DNA of 7,892 nucleotides, taken from assembly GCA_031254225.1 (NCBI GenBank), contig JAIRUU010000043.1, forward strand, positions 1 to 7,892. The letters run 5' to 3'. Under the pieces are notes generated by a model, which was given only the letters and a program-made list of their open reading frames with translations, made no database searches and was not told where the DNA came from. Each line of letters begins with the position of its first letter. The first letter of the stretch is position 1. Shown here one piece after another: positions 6,092-7,892 of the stretch. The position numbers and the translations under genes are program-made. Source of the stretch: Candidatus Elusimicrobium euhamitermitis. Lineage in GTDB: Bacteria; Elusimicrobiota; Elusimicrobia; Elusimicrobiales; Elusimicrobiaceae.

Positions 6092-7252
6092 TTAAATTTT
6101 GCCCGCGCCGCGGCCGGCTTGGGCGGTGTAAAATTCCGCTTTGAGGCCGGTGCGTTTTTCATATTCCGGCGCGATATTTTTTTTGAAATTTTCAATGTCT
6201 TCGTTTTTGACTATGCATACCGCGCAGCCGCCGAAGCCCGCGCCAGTCATGCGCGCGCCTATCGTCCCTTTTTGCGCCAGGGCCAAATCAAAAACCGCGT
6301 CCAGTTCTTCGCAGGAAACTTCATAGTCGTCCCTAAGGGAAACGTGGGACTCGTTCATCAGTTTGCCAAAGCCAGCCAGCTCGCCGCGCTTTAAAAGCTC
6401 CACGGCTTTTATTGTTCTTGCGTTTTCGTAAACCGCGTGTTTAGCGCGTTTCCGGGCGGTTTTGTCGGTAATCAAACCTTTATTTTTTTCAAATTCCTCA
6501 GGCGTCATGGAACATAAATCTTTGAGTTTTAGTTTTACGTTAAGCATGTTAAGCGCGGTTTCGCATTCCGCGCGGCGCTCGTTATATTTTGAGCCGGCAA
6601 GCTCGCGCCGTTTGTTGGTGTTGACTATTACTATTGACGCGCCGCCGAGAGCGAGCGGCACAAGTTTATATTCAAGCGTGTTGCAATTAAGCAAAATAGC
6701 GCGGTCCTTATGCCCCATGGCGCTCGCAAACTGGTCCATAATGCCGCAGTTCATGCTGACAAACTCGTTTTCCGCGCGCTGGGCAAGTTTGGCTATTCTG
6801 ATATTGTCAACTTTCAAATTATAAAAATCATTAAGCAGAACGCCCGTGCAGACTTCTATTGAAGCGGAGGACGACAGGCCCGCGCCGTTAGGAATATCCC
6901 CGCCGTAAAGCACGTCAAAGCCTTTGTCAAATTTATAACCCTCTTTTTTAAACACGTCTATGACGCCCTTGGGGTAATTTGTCCAGTCATGCTCTTTCTG
7001 AAATTTTATGTCGTCAAGGCTTACTTCTATTATGCCCGCTTTCGGGAAATTTATTGAATAAAATCTTACTTTGTTGTCCTGCCTTTTTGCAGCGGCTGCG
7101 TATGTGCCCAGAGACAGCGCGCACGGAAAAACGTACCCGCCGTTATAATCAATATGTTCGCCTATTAAATTTACGCGGCCCGGCGCGAAAAACACGGCGG
7201 ACGGTTTGGTTTTAAAAATGGTTTCAAAGTTTTTTATCACGTCATTTTTCAT
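6092..7252 (-). CDS. galK: Galactokinase
   Basis: GalK phosphorylates alpha-D-galactose at C1 with ATP, the first committed Leloir step, in the cytoplasm. The 386-residue length is standard. It is a GHMP-superfamily kinase with all three family motifs. Motif 1 is the galactokinase signature GRVNLIGEHIDYNGGY (25-40), with Ile34 where Thr is usual. Motif 2 is the phosphate-binding loop GGDIPNGAGLSSSASIEV (117-134). Motif 3 is GARMTGAGFGGCAV (332-345). The catalytic pair should be Arg26 and Asp173 (in CGIMDQF), and Glu32 and Asp35 would contact galactose, by analogy with solved galactokinases. Upstream of the ATG is GGGGGA at short spacing, a passable Shine-Dalgarno. The gene lies 84 bp downstream of the symporter across a hairpin and 150 bp upstream of galE across a repeat element, all on one strand. 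Confidence 0.97.
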   Translation of the reverse strand: MKNDVIKNFETIFKTKPSAVFFAPGRVNLIGEHIDYNGGYVFPCALSLGTYAAAAKRQDNKVRFYSINFPKAGIIEVSLDDIKFQKEHDWTNYPKGVIDVFKKEGYKFDKGFDVLYGGDIPNGAGLSSSASIEVCTGVLLNDFYNLKVDNIRIAKLAQRAENEFVSMNCGIMDQFASAMGHKDRAILLNCNTLEYKLVPLALGGASIVIVNTNKRRELAGSKYNERRAECETALNMLNVKLKLKDLCSMTPEEFEKNKGLITDKTARKRAKHAVYENARTIKAVELLKRGELAGFGKLMNESHVSLRDDYEVSCEELDAVFDLALAQKGTIGARMTGAGFGGCAVCIVKNEDIENFKKNIAPEYEKRTGLKAEFYTAQAGRGAGKI

Positions 7253-7290
7253 GGTTTCCCCCGATATTTAAAGACTACAAAATTATGAAG

Positions 7291-7319
7291 ACCAGCCGGA
7301 GCTTTTAGCTCCGGCTGGT
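7291..7319 (-). terminator. Hairpin between the symporter gene and galK (weak terminator or attenuator)
   Basis: A perfect 13-bp GC-rich stem (7291-7303 with 7307-7319) and a 3-base loop lie 17 bases past the symporter stop. On the - strand it is followed by CTTCATAATTTTG, a broken rather than continuous U tract. This suits partial termination or protection of the upstream message while letting some transcription continue into galK 38 bases on. No clear promoter is visible between the hairpin and galK. Confidence 0.6.
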
Positions 7320-7336
7320 ATTGGCCGTAATATATT

Positions 7337-7892
7337 TTATTTCGCTATGCCCAGCGGCGAGAGCAGCACGTAGAGCCCCACCACTATTACGCATATGATA
7401 AAGCTTGTGACATAAACCCATTGCCACGGTTTCATGTCAACGACTTTTTTGTCCATGTGTATGTCAAATTTAACATTCGTCGGATAAAAATGTCCGGCGG
7501 TTATCATGAACACCAGAGAAATTACAAACAGTATAGCCAAAATATGCAGGAAGTGCAGTTTCACAAACCACTGTAAAAAGCCCGGCAGGTTTGCGACGTA
7601 CGCGCCGCTCCCTATCATAGGGAATATCTGCGTAAAACCGTAAATAATAATAAAACCTATTAAAACGGTTTTAGCCGCCCACGCCGGCGCTTTTTTGCTG
7701 AACATGCCGACGAGTATTAACGTAAATATAGGCACGTTATAAAGCCCGTTTGCCGTCTGAAGATACTGGAACAGGCCTTTTGGCGCAAAGGAAATAAGCG
7801 GCGCAACGAACATTGAAAATACTACCAGCGCGATAGCCGCTATTTTACCTTCTTTAACAATTTTGGAGTCCGGCGTGTTCGGCTTAGCGAAG
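7337..7892 (-). CDS. Sodium:solute (SGLT-type) sugar symporter, C-terminal part (5' end outside window)
   Basis: The frame is open to the right edge of the window and ends at TAA (complement of 7337-7339), showing 185 C-terminal residues. An internal Met (7811-7813) is not the start: the frame continues upstream with KPNTPDSKIVKEGKIAAIAL, which matches the loop and helix expected in the family. At least five membrane helices are visible, roughly IAAIALVVFSMFVAPLI, NVPIFTLILVGMF, TVLIGFIIIYGFTQIF, HILAILFVISLVFMITAG and VYVTSFIICVIVVGLYVLL. The segment FQYLQTANGLYNVPIFTLIL followed by GMFSKKAPAWAA is typical of the SSS family branch that carries glucose or galactose with Na+ (vSGLT and animal SGLT relatives, 500-650 residues). 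Its place directly upstream of galK, galE and galT suggests galactose as a substrate; specificity cannot be read from this fragment. Confidence 0.9.
   Translation of the reverse strand, partial: FAKPNTPDSKIVKEGKIAAIALVVFSMFVAPLISFAPKGLFQYLQTANGLYNVPIFTLILVGMFSKKAPAWAAKTVLIGFIIIYGFTQIFPMIGSGAYVANLPGFLQWFVKLHFLHILAILFVISLVFMITAGHFYPTNVKFDIHMDKKVVDMKPWQWVYVTSFIICVIVVGLYVLLSPLGIAK

Noticed and set aside
6462..6824. 120-codon open frame on the + strand within galK
   Set aside because: It is antisense to conserved GalK coding sequence, is Ser-rich low-complexity in content and has no supporting ribosome site.
7337..7813. A complete 158-residue small membrane protein starting at the Met at 7813
   Set aside because: The frame stays open to the window edge with family-typical residues, so this is the C-terminal part of a larger symporter.

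Overview
The window is ordinary chromosomal DNA from a bacterium that is probably Gram-negative in habit and ferments sugars. Coding DNA is moderately GC-rich, with many GCG/GCC/CGC codons, and the gaps are AT-rich. The cmk-plsC-rpsA order, a short S1 protein, a class II GalT and an SGLT-type sugar symporter together recall the Elusimicrobiota and neighbouring deep-branching phyla. That placement is a guess from gene content; no rRNA or other marker is present to settle it.

Left block, + strand (1-2271): the 3' end of cmk (cytidylate kinase), a 113-bp inverted-repeat element, plsC (lysophosphatidate acyltransferase), a structured leader, and rpsA (ribosomal protein S1, four S1 domains). The block closes with a 21-bp-stem terminator that can also serve the gene arriving from the other side.

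Middle (2295-3458), - strand: one gene for an exported protein of unknown function with a clear signal peptide and six cysteines. It has its own Shine-Dalgarno site and a long AT-rich leader. Its base composition and codon choice look different from the flanking housekeeping genes.

Right block, - strand (3459-7892): a galactose uptake and Leloir-pathway cluster, in transcription order symporter (5' end outside the window), galK, galE, galT. The symporter would import the sugar with Na+, GalK phosphorylates galactose, GalT exchanges uridylyl groups between UDP-glucose and galactose-1-phosphate, and GalE regenerates UDP-glucose. galE and galT are coupled through a TAATG stop/start overlap, which argues for a galT start 24 bases downstream of the longest open frame. 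A hairpin separates the symporter from galK, and a second inverted-repeat element separates galK from galE.

The most interesting non-coding signal is the pair of inverted-repeat elements (223-335 and 5963-6083). Each has two REP-like arms facing each other. Across the four arms the 5-bp stem changes sequence but keeps pairing (ATTGT/ACAAT, ATTCT/AGAAT, ATCCT/AGGAT), so the fold rather than the sequence appears to be conserved. I found no defence system, CRISPR array, tRNA, rRNA or transposase gene.
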